Shown piece by piece: positions 36,058 through 45,774 of a DNA stretch of 64,000 nucleotides (the stretch's first letter is position 1; every line of letters begins with the position of its first letter). This stretch comes from Colwellia sp. C2M11 (GTDB taxonomy: Bacteria; Pseudomonadota; Gammaproteobacteria; Enterobacterales; Alteromonadaceae): positions 83,943 through 147,942 of the forward strand of contig NZ_JAHKQD010000036.1 in the NCBI RefSeq assembly GCF_018860915.1. Direction: 5' to 3'. The position numbers and the translations under genes were made by a program. Under the pieces are notes generated by a model. That model had not been told where the DNA came from. It worked only from the letters and a program-made list of their open reading frames with translations, and searched no databases.

Positions 36058-38232
36058 CTAAACTGCTTGTAAATTAGCATACTCAACGACTAGCCACTTA
36101 CTCCCAACATCAGTAAAGTTAACCTGAATTCGAGATTGCGCTCCACTTCCTTCATAATTTAGCACAACACCTTCACCAAACTTCGCATGTTTAACTTGTT
36201 GCCCTAATTTAAACCCAGTATTCGCAAATGTTTCTAAGGTAAAAGTATTAGAAAATTTACCAACGGCTTTGGGTTTAACCACTTGGTTTTGTAAACGAAT
36301 TTCGTCAATACAATCTTCAGGTAGTTCACGTAAAAAACGACTGGCTTTATGAAATTTTTCTTGTCCGTAAATCCGACGACTTTCTGCATGACATAAGTAT
36401 AGCTTACTCATGGCCCTTGTCATGCCGACATAGCATAAACGTCGCTCTTCTTCTAAGCGCCCAATTTCTTCCACTGATTGCTGTGATGGAAACATGCCTT
36501 CTTCAAGACCGGCGATAAATACCAACGGAAATTCTAATCCTTTCGCAGAATGCATTGTCATTAATTGTACAGCGGCTTCAAATTCATCAGCCTGAGATTC
36601 GCCAGACTCTAACGCTGCATGCGTTAAGAATGCGGTTAATGGCGTTAGCTCTTCAGTTAATTCTGGATCACTATTAAATGTTTGGCAAGCCGTAACTAAT
36701 TCATTTAAGTTTTCAATACGTTGTTCTGCACGTTCGCCTTTTTCAGCTTGGTACATTGCTTTCAACCCTGAATGCTGAACAACAAAATTAGCCTGCTGAT
36801 CTAAGTCTAAATCGGTCGAATCATCTTCAAGTTGATTGATTAACTGAATAAAATGAGTGATAGTTTTAGCACTACGACCTTTCAGCTGCTCAGCTTGCAG
36901 CATTTGTTGACACGCTTGCCACAAGGTCACTGCTTGGCTTCTTGCCGCATCACGAATTAACGCCACTGTTTGATTACCAATCCCTCGAGTAGGGGTGTTA
37001 ATAATACGTTCAAAGGCCGCATCATCATCTCTATTATTAATTAATCGCAGATAAGCTAAAGCATCTTTGATTTCTTGACGTTCGAAAAAGCGTTGTCCGC
37101 CATAAATACGATACGGCAACTGTCTTTGTAATAACGCTTCTTCCATCAAACGTGATTGCGCATTAGAACGGTATAAAATGGCAACCTCGTCAAGCTTACC
37201 GCCATCATCACGCCATTTTTTGATACAGCCAACAATAAAGCGTGCTTCATCTATTTCATTAAAAGCGGTATAAACAGAGATCTTTTCTCCAGCTTTATCA
37301 TCAGTCCATAACTCTTTGCCTAGGCGATTATTATTGTTACTAATTAACTGATTCGCCGCATTAAGAATATTCGCCGTAGAACGATAGTTTTGCTCCAAAC
37401 GAATGGTTTGAACATCATCAAACTCATTCGTAAAGCGCTCAATATTTTCAATACGTGCACCGCGCCAGCCATAGATAGATTGATCATCATCACCAACAAT
37501 CATTACTTTAGATGTCGCACGACCTAACATAGTTAACCATGCATATTGAATAGCATTGGTATCTTGAAATTCATCAACTAATACATGGCTAAAACGTTGT
37601 TGATAGTGAGATAATAGTTCTGGATTATTAAGCCAAAGTTCATGGGCGCGTAGTAATAATTCAGCAAAATCAACAAGGCCCGCACGATCACAAGTTTCTT
37701 GATAAGCTTTATATACTTTAACAAAAAGCTCTTCACTAGGGTCAAATTGTGCATCAATATGTTGTGGTCTTAACCCTTCGTCTTTTTTTCCATTGATATA
37801 CCAAACAAATTGTTTAGCTGGCCATTTTTTTTCATCCAATTCTAAAGAGCGAATAATACGTTTAATCAATCGCAGTTGGTCGTCACTATCTAATACTTGA
37901 AAGCTTTGTGGTAACTTTGCTTCTTGAAAATGCATACGCAATAATCGATGGGCTAAACCATGAAAAGTGCCTATCCACATACCGTGGGTATTACCACCAG
38001 TGACCTCTTCTACCCTAGCACGCATTTCTGCTGCAGCTTTATTGGTGAAAGTTACTGCTAAAATAGAATGTGGGGCTGCTTGCTCAACTTGCATCAACCA
38101 AGCTATACGCTGTACTAATACCCGTGTTTTACCCGAACCAGCTCCCGCTAACACCAACATATTTTGTTTTGGCGCTGCAACTACTTCACGCTGTTTATCG
38201 TTTAAAGAGTCGAGTAATTCTGAAACATCCAT
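36058..38232 (-). CDS. uvrD: DNA helicase II UvrD
   Basis: A 724-residue superfamily 1A helicase, close to the 720 residues of E. coli UvrD. Walker A is LAGAGSGKTRVL (28-39). Motif Ia is VTFTNKAAAEMR, Walker B is VLVDEFQDTN, motif III is GDDDQSIYGWRGA, motif IV is LEQNYRST, and motif V/VI regions include TMHSAKGLEFPLVF and YVGMTRA. The C-terminal Tudor-like tail (GVVLNYEGSGAQSRIQVNF) binds partners in related proteins. It unwinds DNA in nucleotide excision and mismatch repair. It keeps its gammaproteobacterial position next to yigB. Confidence 0.97.
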   Translation of the reverse strand: MDVSELLDSLNDKQREVVAAPKQNMLVLAGAGSGKTRVLVQRIAWLMQVEQAAPHSILAVTFTNKAAAEMRARVEEVTGGNTHGMWIGTFHGLAHRLLRMHFQEAKLPQSFQVLDSDDQLRLIKRIIRSLELDEKKWPAKQFVWYINGKKDEGLRPQHIDAQFDPSEELFVKVYKAYQETCDRAGLVDFAELLLRAHELWLNNPELLSHYQQRFSHVLVDEFQDTNAIQYAWLTMLGRATSKVMIVGDDDQSIYGWRGARIENIERFTNEFDDVQTIRLEQNYRSTANILNAANQLISNNNNRLGKELWTDDKAGEKISVYTAFNEIDEARFIVGCIKKWRDDGGKLDEVAILYRSNAQSRLMEEALLQRQLPYRIYGGQRFFERQEIKDALAYLRLINNRDDDAAFERIINTPTRGIGNQTVALIRDAARSQAVTLWQACQQMLQAEQLKGRSAKTITHFIQLINQLEDDSTDLDLDQQANFVVQHSGLKAMYQAEKGERAEQRIENLNELVTACQTFNSDPELTEELTPLTAFLTHAALESGESQADEFEAAVQLMTMHSAKGLEFPLVFIAGLEEGMFPSQQSVEEIGRLEEERRLCYVGMTRAMSKLYLCHAESRRIYGQEKFHKASRFLRELPEDCIDEIRLQNQVVKPKAVGKFSNTFTLETFANTGFKLGQQVKHAKFGEGVVLNYEGSGAQSRIQVNFTDVGSKWLVVEYANLQAV

Positions 38233-38332
38233 CGAGGAAACCTTTCACTTTTGAAGAGTAATAATAAAAATAACAACAGTATAGCACTGGACTTATATAC
38301 AGTCAGTTAAATATTTACGTGACTAGCAACGT

Positions 38333-39070
38333 CTATATTTGATTAAGTTGAGTAATTTTACTCAATTCAATATGGGGTAATACGGTAATAGGCTTACCAA
38401 CATCATAACAAGATAACCAAGCTGCTTGACAACCAGCCTGAAGTGCTCCTTGAATATCAGCACGACCACAATCACCTACATGCAGCAACTGAGATGATTT
38501 AATAGCGAGTTTATGACAAGCTAGCTCAAACATATCACTCATCGGTTTTTGTCTTAATAAAGTGCCGTCAGCTTGCCAGCCCGCATGATAAATATGTTGA
38601 AAATAGTCAGCTATACCTAATACCTTGGTATCGACATTACCATTACTAATAGCAACAAGAGGGTATTGTTCACTTAAACTCGCCAAGAGTGCCTTACTTG
38701 CTGCCGGTACAATAAAATCGCTACGCAACGCCACAAAGTAATCTAACGCCGTTTGTGCCTCTTGCTCAGCAGCGTTTTCAGTTAAACCAAGTGCCATAAA
38801 ACCAAGGCGATAAGTCACCAACCTAATTCGAACTACGTCATGGACTAAATCAGGCTGCGCTAACACCGCTCGCTGACGAAATGTGTTCCAAAACCGGTGA
38901 TCTAACGCTGAATACTGACTTAATGCTGTTTTACTCAGAGCCACTAAATTAGCAAAATAGGCAATCATTTTCTTTTCAATCGCCACCATCACTGGCTTAT
39001 TACTGTAGAGAGTATCGTCTAAATCAAAACTGATCGCTTTTATGTTAGTTAAACGTCGATAAAACTTCAT
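38333..39070 (-). CDS. yigB: HAD phosphatase YigB
   Basis: A 245-residue haloacid-dehalogenase fold protein. Motif I is SFDLDDTLYSNKP (residues 14-26) with the nucleophile and acid Asp, motif II is VAISNGN near residue 140, and motif III/IV is LLHVGDCGRADIQGA near 205. In E. coli YigB dephosphorylates 5-amino-6-(5-phosphoribitylamino)uracil in riboflavin synthesis. Setting (next to uvrD) and length agree. The 48-base gap to the DUF484 gene is where xerC usually lies. Confidence 0.9.
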   Translation of the reverse strand: MKFYRRLTNIKAISFDLDDTLYSNKPVMVAIEKKMIAYFANLVALSKTALSQYSALDHRFWNTFRQRAVLAQPDLVHDVVRIRLVTYRLGFMALGLTENAAEQEAQTALDYFVALRSDFIVPAASKALLASLSEQYPLVAISNGNVDTKVLGIADYFQHIYHAGWQADGTLLRQKPMSDMFELACHKLAIKSSQLLHVGDCGRADIQGALQAGCQAAWLSCYDVGKPITVLPHIELSKITQLNQI

Positions 39071-39118
39071 GCTTTTCCATAGGCAGTAAATCTAATATAA
39101 GATCTGCGCGTAAATCTC

Positions 39119-39805
39119 TTAAATTGCTAAATGCTGTGTTAATAACTTAGCGACTAATCGCTTGAATTGACTTAATAATAAAGTATCCATACGTGGATCA
39201 AAATGATGGGCATCATTACTACTGATAGCTAAGAATCCTAACTCTTTTTCTTCATAAGCCAGCTTGACTAACACAACTGAACCCGCACAGTTTTGCGAGA
39301 AAATTAACGCTTGCTCACTTTGCTGTAAACGACCAAAATAATAATCGCTATTACTTAAACGATTTTGCATTACACCTGTACAATCATTTTTAGACAAGGT
39401 TTCATGTTTAATTGTTGTCGCATCAAGTAAATATAATTTAAAGGCTGATAAAGATAACAATTCCGTTGTTGTTTGTGCTAAACAGTCTAGCAATTCACTC
39501 GCAGATTGGCAGTCAATCAAGCGCAGATACAAGTCACTATAAAGCATAAATAAACCTTCATTATGATTTGCTACTGATAGTAACTGAGTAATTTCGTCTT
39601 CTAAATTATGTACTTTCTGTCTTAACTGCTGCTGTTGCCTTTCCACTAATGAAACAGTACCTCTATGTGAATCATTTAGTCTTAACCCGGTCATCAAATC
39701 ATTATTACGATTGAAAAAATCAGGATTATCTTGCAGGTAAGCACTAACTAACTCATCAGTAAGCGGCAGGTCATCGACATTGGTCATTGTTGGTTCATTT
39801 TTCAT
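39119..39805 (-). CDS. DUF484 family protein
   Basis: A 228-residue cytoplasmic protein of the DUF484 family, recognised by LVSAYLQDNPDFFNRNNDLMTGLRL (residues 19-43) followed by SLVERQQQQLRQKV and a GAF-like domain. It lies between dapF and yigB as in enteric bacteria, where the homologue precedes xerC. Its function is not known. A 131-base gap upstream suggests its own promoter. Confidence 0.9.
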   Translation of the reverse strand: MKNEPTMTNVDDLPLTDELVSAYLQDNPDFFNRNNDLMTGLRLNDSHRGTVSLVERQQQQLRQKVHNLEDEITQLLSVANHNEGLFMLYSDLYLRLIDCQSASELLDCLAQTTTELLSLSAFKLYLLDATTIKHETLSKNDCTGVMQNRLSNSDYYFGRLQQSEQALIFSQNCAGSVVLVKLAYEEKELGFLAISSNDAHHFDPRMDTLLLSQFKRLVAKLLTQHLAI

Positions 39806-39936
39806 ATTAATATCTTATTCATATTATTCATTATTCAGCTTACTCACGTTTTATTCTCTTCATTGAAAGTACACAGCGTATAAATGAACCTGCGATCCTT
39901 CAATAACGAAAGTGAAAAAACGTAAAAGATAGATGA

Positions 39937-40767
39937 TTATATCGACAGTTGCCCGTCAAACACGTGTACTGCTGGTCCAGACATTTTTACGGGATGTCCT
40001 GGCCCCTTCCAGTAAATTCTTAATTTGCCACCCGGTAATTCAACAGTCACTTGTTTACTTAATTTATTTTGCATTTGCCCGATCACAACAGCTGCACAAG
40101 CGCCGCTACCACAAGCCAGTGTTTCTGCTGCGCCTCGCTCATAGACACGCAATTTGATTTGATTAGCCGCAACTACTTCCATAAAGCCAACATTAGCTTG
40201 CTCAGGAAAACGTTCATGTAATGACAACTCTTTACCTAAACGCTCTACCGGAGCTGAAAGCACATCATCTACCGTAACAACACAATGAGGATTGCCTAAC
40301 GAAACCGCCCCGCAAAGTACTGTTTCAGATGCACTACGTAGAATGTAGGTGCCCTCAGCTTTTTGTGCCGTAAATGGAATTTTGGCAGGTTCAAATTGTG
40401 GTACAGGCATAGTCACAGAGATATTGCCATCACGCTCTACAAACAATGTGAGTTTACCCGACGCCGTTGAAACTCGAATTTTATTTTTATTACATAAGCC
40501 TTTCATACGGACAAATCGCGCAAAACAACGGGCGCCATTTCCACATTGGTTCACCTCACTACCATCCGCATTAAAAATTCGATAATGAAAGTCTAAATCG
40601 GGATCATAAGGTGGTTCAACTATCAATAATTGGTCAAAACCTACACCAAAATTTCTGTCCGCTAATTTTGCTATTTGCTCATTAGACAAATAAGCATTTT
40701 GCGTAACATTGTCTAACACCAAAAAGTCGTTGCCTAGACCATGCATTTTAGAAAAATTCACTAACAT
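39937..40767 (-). CDS. dapF: Diaminopimelate epimerase
   Basis: A 276-residue PLP-independent epimerase that converts LL- to meso-diaminopimelate for lysine and peptidoglycan synthesis. The two catalytic cysteines are visible, in [13 protein letters not shown] near residue 75 and [14 protein letters not shown] near residue 218. The N-terminal [15 protein letters not shown] is also typical. The start overlaps the stop of lptM by one base (TAATG), so the two are translationally coupled. Confidence 0.97.
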   Translation of the reverse strand: MLVNFSKMHGLGNDFLVLDNVTQNAYLSNEQIAKLADRNFGVGFDQLLIVEPPYDPDLDFHYRIFNADGSEVNQCGNGARCFARFVRMKGLCNKNKIRVSTASGKLTLFVERDGNISVTMPVPQFEPAKIPFTAQKAEGTYILRSASETVLCGAVSLGNPHCVVTVDDVLSAPVERLGKELSLHERFPEQANVGFMEVVAANQIKLRVYERGAAETLACGSGACAAVVIGQMQNKLSKQVTVELPGGKLRIYWKGPGHPVKMSGPAVHVFDGQLSI

Positions 40768-40943
40768 TATGGCTGTTTCTCAAGTTTTTCAGTTACCGGC
40801 GTAGATGATTCTTCTACAACTGATTTTACTTCTACATCGGCTGCTTCAACTTGATATAAAGCACCTTTTGAACCACACGCAGCAAGGGTTATGCTTAGTA
40901 AAAAACCGAGAAAGAAAAAAGAAAAATGTTTAATTAGATGCAT
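40767..40943 (-). CDS. lptM: LPS translocon maturation lipoprotein LptM (YifL)
   Basis: A 58-residue gene, opposite the start of cyaY. It reads [31 protein letters not shown], a lipoprotein signal with lipobox LAAC and Cys23. Next comes GSKGALYQ, which matches the short conserved core of LptM/YifL (CGxKGPLYxP), then an acidic, threonine- and proline-containing tail. In E. coli LptM helps the LptD/LptE translocon mature. The position just before dapF is conserved, and the TAATG overlap couples the two. Confidence 0.88.
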   Translation of the reverse strand: MHLIKHFSFFFLGFLLSITLAACGSKGALYQVEAADVEVKSVVEESSTPVTEKLEKQP

Positions 40944-41067
40944 GAGTACCAGTATTTGCCATGAAAGTCGTTTAAATCAAGCTTTTCGACTTAACTTAAT
41001 GGGTATTTATTTTATCGTATTGCTATTATACTCATATGCTGATTCACCAAACAACAAAAGAAAGCTA

Positions 41068-41394
41068 ATGAACGATAGCCAATATAATTTAATCGCAGAA
41101 GATTTGTTACTTGCTGTTGAAGAAGCCATTGAAGAAAGTGGCGTTGATATAGACTATGAAGGTGTTGGTGGTTTGTTAACACTGACCTTTAAAAATAGTA
41201 CCAAAATCATTATTAATAAACAGGCTCCTTTGCATGAGATCTGGATCGCCACAAAATTTAATGGCCATCATTTCACCTATTCTGACAGCGAAGAAATATG
41301 GGTAGATAAACGTGGTGGTGATGAGTTTTGGCAATTTTTGTCAAACGCGGTCAGTATACAAGCCGAAACTGAAGTAACCCTTTCCTCAGAATAA
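41068..41394 (+). CDS. cyaY: Iron-sulfur cluster assembly protein CyaY (frataxin)
   Basis: 108 residues from MNDSQYNLIAEDLLLAVEEAIEES at 41068. The frame stays open upstream to 40891, but that part crosses lptM and has no frataxin-like sequence, so the internal start is preferred. The acidic first helix (EEAIEESGVDIDYE), the sheet with GGLLTLTF, and IIINKQAPLHEIWIATKFNGHHF are diagnostic. CyaY binds iron and modulates IscS. It is divergent from lptM across 124 bases and 24 bases before hemC. Confidence 0.94.
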   Translation: MNDSQYNLIAEDLLLAVEEAIEESGVDIDYEGVGGLLTLTFKNSTKIIINKQAPLHEIWIATKFNGHHFTYSDSEEIWVDKRGGDEFWQFLSNAVSIQAETEVTLSSE

Positions 41395-41418
41395 TTTAGC
41401 CCTTGGGAACAAGAAAAA

Positions 41419-42360
41419 ATGACAACAGTAAGAATAGCAACACGAAATAGCGCCCTAGCTTTATGGCAAGCCGAATATGTAAAAGCACAATTAGAACATT
41501 TTCATCAAGACATTAATGTTGAACTTGTCCCTATGACAACTAAGGGCGATATTCTGCTAGATACTCCATTGGCAAAAGTTGGCGGCAAAGGGCTTTTCGT
41601 TAAAGAATTAGAAGTTGCTATACTAGAAAACAGAGCAGACATTGCTGTACATTCAATGAAAGACGTTCCAGTCGACTTCCCAGAAGGCTTAGGGTTAGAA
41701 GTAATTTGCCCACGAGAAGATCCACGAGATGCTTTTGTTTCTAATACCTTTTCTACGCTAAGTGAATTACCACAAGGTGCAGTTGTTGGCACATCAAGTT
41801 TACGCCGTCAATGTCAACTAAAAGCCAAACGTCCTGATTTAGAAATTCACGATTTACGCGGTAATGTTAATACACGCCTTAAAAAACTTGATGAAGGACA
41901 GTACGACGCAATTATTTTAGCGGCTGCTGGATTAATTCGTTTAAAAATGAGTGACCGCATTGCTCAATATATAGAACCTGAAGAAATGTTACCCGCCAAT
42001 GGTCAAGGTGCTGTAGGTATTGAATGTCGCATTAATGACGACACCATTAAAACGTTATTAGCACCGCTTGAATGTTCTACTACTCGTACACGAGTATTAA
42101 CCGAACGTGCAATGAATAAAGCATTAGAGGGTGGTTGTCAGGTACCCATTGCTAGTTACAGCGTAATTTCTGAAGACGGTAAAGAAGTCTACTTACGTGG
42201 TTTAGTTGGCGCTATAGATGGCAGTGAAATAATTGAAAGTGAGATTACAGGGCCTGTAGCGCAAGGCGAAACACTAGGAAATACCTTAGCGCAAGAGTTA
42301 TTAAGCCGTGGTGCAGATAGAATCCTAAAAGAAGTTTATGCAACAAATAGCAATAACTAA
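41419..42360 (+). CDS. hemC: Porphobilinogen deaminase
   Basis: A 313-residue enzyme that links four porphobilinogens into hydroxymethylbilane. It starts [19 protein letters not shown]. It has the substrate-binding VHSMKDVP with the catalytic Asp near residue 82, [11 protein letters not shown] near 130, and the dipyrromethane cofactor cysteine in EGGCQVPIA near residue 240. It is the first gene of hemC-hemD-hemX-hemY. In many gammaproteobacteria cyaA is divergent from hemC; here cyaY is directly upstream in the same orientation. Confidence 0.97.
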   Translation: MTTVRIATRNSALALWQAEYVKAQLEHFHQDINVELVPMTTKGDILLDTPLAKVGGKGLFVKELEVAILENRADIAVHSMKDVPVDFPEGLGLEVICPREDPRDAFVSNTFSTLSELPQGAVVGTSSLRRQCQLKAKRPDLEIHDLRGNVNTRLKKLDEGQYDAIILAAAGLIRLKMSDRIAQYIEPEEMLPANGQGAVGIECRINDDTIKTLLAPLECSTTRTRVLTERAMNKALEGGCQVPIASYSVISEDGKEVYLRGLVGAIDGSEIIESEITGPVAQGETLGNTLAQELLSRGADRILKEVYATNSNN

Positions 42361-42406
42361 CCTGTACTTAAACCTGTAACTCATAAAACACTGCTCAATA
42401 AAAGCC

Positions 42407-43204
42407 ATGTTTAATAACGCTATACCCAATAAAAATAATACGCTGAACGTTTTAATAACGCGGCCAACACAGAAAGCGCAAGCACTTGCTAAGTCGCTTG
42501 CTAATATTAATATTGCCTGCGTAAACCAACCCTTGTTTGATTATCAGCCCTTAGCTGATCATCAAACAAGTAAACGCTTATTAACAAATAATAATATTAT
42601 TATTTTTGTTAGTGTTTCTGCTGTTGAATTTGCGACAAAAATGATTTCAGTAAATCAATGGAAATATAAAAAAATTATCGCGGTTGGTCGAGCAACAAAA
42701 GAAGCTTTACAGCAGCTTGGCATCAACAATATTCTGTGCCCAGAACAAGAAAACAGCGAAGGTTTATTGACGCTGCCAGTGTTAAGTAAGAAATTTCATC
42801 ACGAACCTATAACCATAGTACGAGGCGCCAGCGGTAGAGAGCATTTGGCAGAGCAATTAACTAAACAAGGTGCAATAGTCACCTATTTAGAAAGCTATCA
42901 ATGTGTATGGCGAACATTTACCGAAGACATAAGTAAACAGTGGTTTAAACAGCAAATAAATTGTATTGTCGTTACCAGTAACGCTATATTAGAAAAACTT
43001 ATTCAGTTAACTATTGTTCAACAAGAGCATCTTGAAGCACAACAGTTAGCAGCATATTGGCGTAGTCAATGTGTGTGGGTTGTCGCTAGCCAACGTATTG
43101 CTAACACAGCAAGGCAATTTGGTTTAACTCACGTTATAATAAGCAATGGTGCGAATAAAGACGCAATCATCAACACGTTAAAGCAAGTCGAAAATGCTAA
43201 ATAA
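42407..43204 (+). CDS. hemD: Uroporphyrinogen-III synthase
   Basis: A 265-residue protein with the poorly conserved HemD fold. N-terminal NVLITRPTQKAQALAKSL, then FVSVSAVEFAT, the hinge KIIAVGRATKEALQQLGI, and the second domain VRGASGREHLAEQL, ending VASQRIANTARQFG. It closes and inverts the D ring of hydroxymethylbilane. Position after hemC, 46 bases away, supports the call. Confidence 0.92.
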   Translation: MFNNAIPNKNNTLNVLITRPTQKAQALAKSLANINIACVNQPLFDYQPLADHQTSKRLLTNNNIIIFVSVSAVEFATKMISVNQWKYKKIIAVGRATKEALQQLGINNILCPEQENSEGLLTLPVLSKKFHHEPITIVRGASGREHLAEQLTKQGAIVTYLESYQCVWRTFTEDISKQWFKQQINCIVVTSNAILEKLIQLTIVQQEHLEAQQLAAYWRSQCVWVVASQRIANTARQFGLTHVIISNGANKDAIINTLKQVENAK

Positions 43205-43273
43205 CGCTGTAATTATTAAGTAATGGATTAGATTAGGCCTATATTAGGCTTATTTTAGCAAGTGGGATAAATA

Positions 43274-44551
43274 ATGACTGAATCAAAAACGCCGTTAACT
43301 TCAGATAAAGTAAACGAAACCACCACTAAAGTCAGTTTAGACAAAGATACTACGAAGCAAAACAAAGTAAACAAAAGTGATACAAAGAAATCACCACCAA
43401 ATAACAATGCATCTAAAGTATCTAAATTAGCAATATTTGCTCTGCTTATCGCCATTACAGCGCCAGCAGCGCATTATTATTGGCAACAATTACAAACAGA
43501 AGAATTAACTCAAACACTTACCAATGAAGTCGTTCAAGAAAATAGTGCCGCGTTAACACGTTATCAGAATAAAACGCAGCAAGCATTAACCAGTCAAGAG
43601 CGAAGCTTCACCAAGCAATTACAGCAGGTTGCGGCAAACATTAATAGCGCCAATCAAGCCACAATCGCAGAGCTCAGTACAAAAATACAACAACTTGAAG
43701 CAGGCATTAAAGAACGTCAACCTAGTGATTGGTTATTACATGAAGCCGAGTATTTAATTCGTATTTCTTCACGTACCTTATGGTTAGAACATGATACTCG
43801 AGCCGCTATTGGTTTATTAAAAGATGCTGACGCTCGTTTAACTGAGTTAAATGATCCTGCTTTTTTACCGGTGCGTGAAGTCATTCGTCAAGACATTAAT
43901 TCATTAGAGTTAATGCCTACCTTAGACACCGATGAAGTAATATTAACCTTAATGGCAATGAACAAAGAAGTATCTCAGCTGCCATTAGCTATCGTAGATT
44001 TAGGTAAAGAAGAAAAAGCAACAGATATTGACCTGTCGGATAATATCAATGACTGGCAAACTAATTTAGCCAAAACGTGGCAAAAATTTTTAAATGACTT
44101 TATCAGAGTTCGTCAAAGAACAGGCACTGTAGAAGCATTAATATCACCTAACCAACAAGAAAACCTACAGCAAAATTTAAGTTTAAAAATTCAATTCGCA
44201 TTATGGGCAGCCAGTGAACGTAAAGGTGATGTTTATCAACGAGCATTAGTTGATATTCAACAATGGCTTAATGAGTTTTTCGATATGGAAAATACTATTA
44301 ACCAACATTTTTTAGCTTCGTTGAAAAATTTAAAAAACAAACAAGTGTCTTATGATTATCCAAGTGAATTAGGCTCATTAACAGCGATTAGAGCCACACT
44401 AAGAAGTCAGCAAAATAAACCATCAATGCCTGCAAAAGCACAACAAGACGATACGGAAACTGAGCCTCAAGCAGAAATAGAAACCGCGCCGGCAAAAGCA
44501 CCAACACCTGCTAAGCAACAGCAAGAACCACAAAGCGAGGGCAGCATATGA
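43274..44551 (+). CDS. hemX: HemX family membrane protein
   Basis: A 425-residue protein. A polar N-terminus of about 50 residues rich in Lys, Thr and Asp is followed by one span (about 52-70, LAIFALLIAITAPAAHYYW), a coiled coil (about 75-145), then the HemX core from DWLLHEAEYLIRISSRTLWL. The C-terminal 45 residues are low-complexity Gln/Pro/Ala/Glu. It was once annotated as uroporphyrinogen-III C-methyltransferase but lacks the SAM-binding motifs of that enzyme; the role is unclear. Its stop overlaps hemY by 4 bases (ATGA, 44548-44551). Confidence 0.92.
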   Translation: MTESKTPLTSDKVNETTTKVSLDKDTTKQNKVNKSDTKKSPPNNNASKVSKLAIFALLIAITAPAAHYYWQQLQTEELTQTLTNEVVQENSAALTRYQNKTQQALTSQERSFTKQLQQVAANINSANQATIAELSTKIQQLEAGIKERQPSDWLLHEAEYLIRISSRTLWLEHDTRAAIGLLKDADARLTELNDPAFLPVREVIRQDINSLELMPTLDTDEVILTLMAMNKEVSQLPLAIVDLGKEEKATDIDLSDNINDWQTNLAKTWQKFLNDFIRVRQRTGTVEALISPNQQENLQQNLSLKIQFALWAASERKGDVYQRALVDIQQWLNEFFDMENTINQHFLASLKNLKNKQVSYDYPSELGSLTAIRATLRSQQNKPSMPAKAQQDDTETEPQAEIETAPAKAPTPAKQQQEPQSEGSI

Positions 44552-45774
44552 TCCGTTTTATCATCATCATTGTACTTTTCTTTGCAATGTTGGCCTTAAG
44601 CCCTCTTTTAATTGATGAAAAAGGTTACATTCTAATTGCTATGGGTGAAACCATCATTGAGTTAACCGTACTTTCAGCTTCTATCTTGTTTATGCTGTTC
44701 GCTATTAGCGCTTTTGTTATTTTCAAAATGCTACGCGGTGGATTTAACATCAGTTTTAAAGCATGGCGTACCGTTGCTTTCGCTGGCCGTAAACGTGGTA
44801 TTGCTAACTTCAATAAAGGTTTAACCGCCTACATGCTGGAAGATTATCAAAATGCGGAACAGCTGTTTGCCAAAAGTGCAGAGCCTGCCAAACGCCAACA
44901 AAGTGCTTATTTACTTGCCGCGGCCGCCTCGGCAAAACAACAATTAGATGCTAATACTAATCATTATTTAGCTCTGCTCGAAACGGTATCGGCTAAAAAT
45001 AGTGATTCAGATCTTGCCAGTGTTATTGTAAAAATCAAACTACTCATGAACCAAGATCGTAGCGAAGCTTATGCGAAAGCACGCGCTTTAATTGATGAAA
45101 ACCATAAACAAATTGGCCACGATGTACGACTACTCGCCTTAGAAATTGATTTATGCTTAATTGAGAAACGTTTTGAAGCCGCCGTAAATTGGTTAACATC
45201 AGCCCGTAAGCAGAAAAGTATCGCCAATGATGTACTTCAAGCTTGGGAAGAACAAGCATATTACGGTGCCTTTAACGATATTATTACCAAGCAAAACCAG
45301 ACAAGTTTACAAACATATTGGCAAGCGCTTGATCGGAAAACCAAACAACGTGAAGCGGTGTTATTTTCCTATTGTCAGGTTTTAGCTGAGCAAAACATTA
45401 CTGACCCGTTAATTAATATAGTAACACCAATACTCAATAAAAAGCCCAGTATCCGCTTTTTAAAATATTTACGTACTCTACCTATAAAGCAAAGCGAATC
45501 ACTTCTTGCTATCGCGCAGAAGCATCTACATAGTGATAAGCATAATGCACAGTGGTTAAGTTGTTTAGGCCATCTCGCAGTAATGTGTGAACAATGGTCA
45601 ATGGCAGAAAAAGCATTTAGGAGCTTACTAAAACTTGAAGCTAATCATCAAGTAAAACAATACGACAAACAAGACTTGCAAGCATTTGCTAAAGCATTGA
45701 TGGAAGAAGGACAACATAAAGCAGCAAATGAAGTGTGGGTTAAGGTTAACGATTGGCAGAATGATAATAATTAA
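44548..45774 (+). CDS. hemY: HemY family TPR membrane protein
   Basis: A 408-residue protein with two N-terminal spans (about 2-20 and 38-60), then a HemY_N region (FNISFKAWRTVAFAGRKRGIANFNKGLTAYMLEDY) and tetratricopeptide-like helices to the end. This is the gammaproteobacterial HemY linked to the haem operon, not the Bacillus protoporphyrinogen oxidase of the same name. Its stop overlaps the stop of the converging diflavin reductase gene by 4 bases. Confidence 0.92.
   Translation: MIRFIIIIVLFFAMLALSPLLIDEKGYILIAMGETIIELTVLSASILFMLFAISAFVIFKMLRGGFNISFKAWRTVAFAGRKRGIANFNKGLTAYMLEDYQNAEQLFAKSAEPAKRQQSAYLLAAAASAKQQLDANTNHYLALLETVSAKNSDSDLASVIVKIKLLMNQDRSEAYAKARALIDENHKQIGHDVRLLALEIDLCLIEKRFEAAVNWLTSARKQKSIANDVLQAWEEQAYYGAFNDIITKQNQTSLQTYWQALDRKTKQREAVLFSYCQVLAEQNITDPLINIVTPILNKKPSIRFLKYLRTLPIKQSESLLAIAQKHLHSDKHNAQWLSCLGHLAVMCEQWSMAEKAFRSLLKLEANHQVKQYDKQDLQAFAKALMEEGQHKAANEVWVKVNDWQNDNN

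Noticed and set aside
39071..39118. Possible xerC remnant between yigB and the DUF484 gene
   Set aside because: The 48 bases translate to nothing resembling a tyrosine recombinase in any frame.
40891..41067. N-terminal extension of cyaY by 59 codons
   Set aside because: The extension runs antisense across lptM, has no frataxin-like sequence, and the protein family starts at MNDSQYNL.
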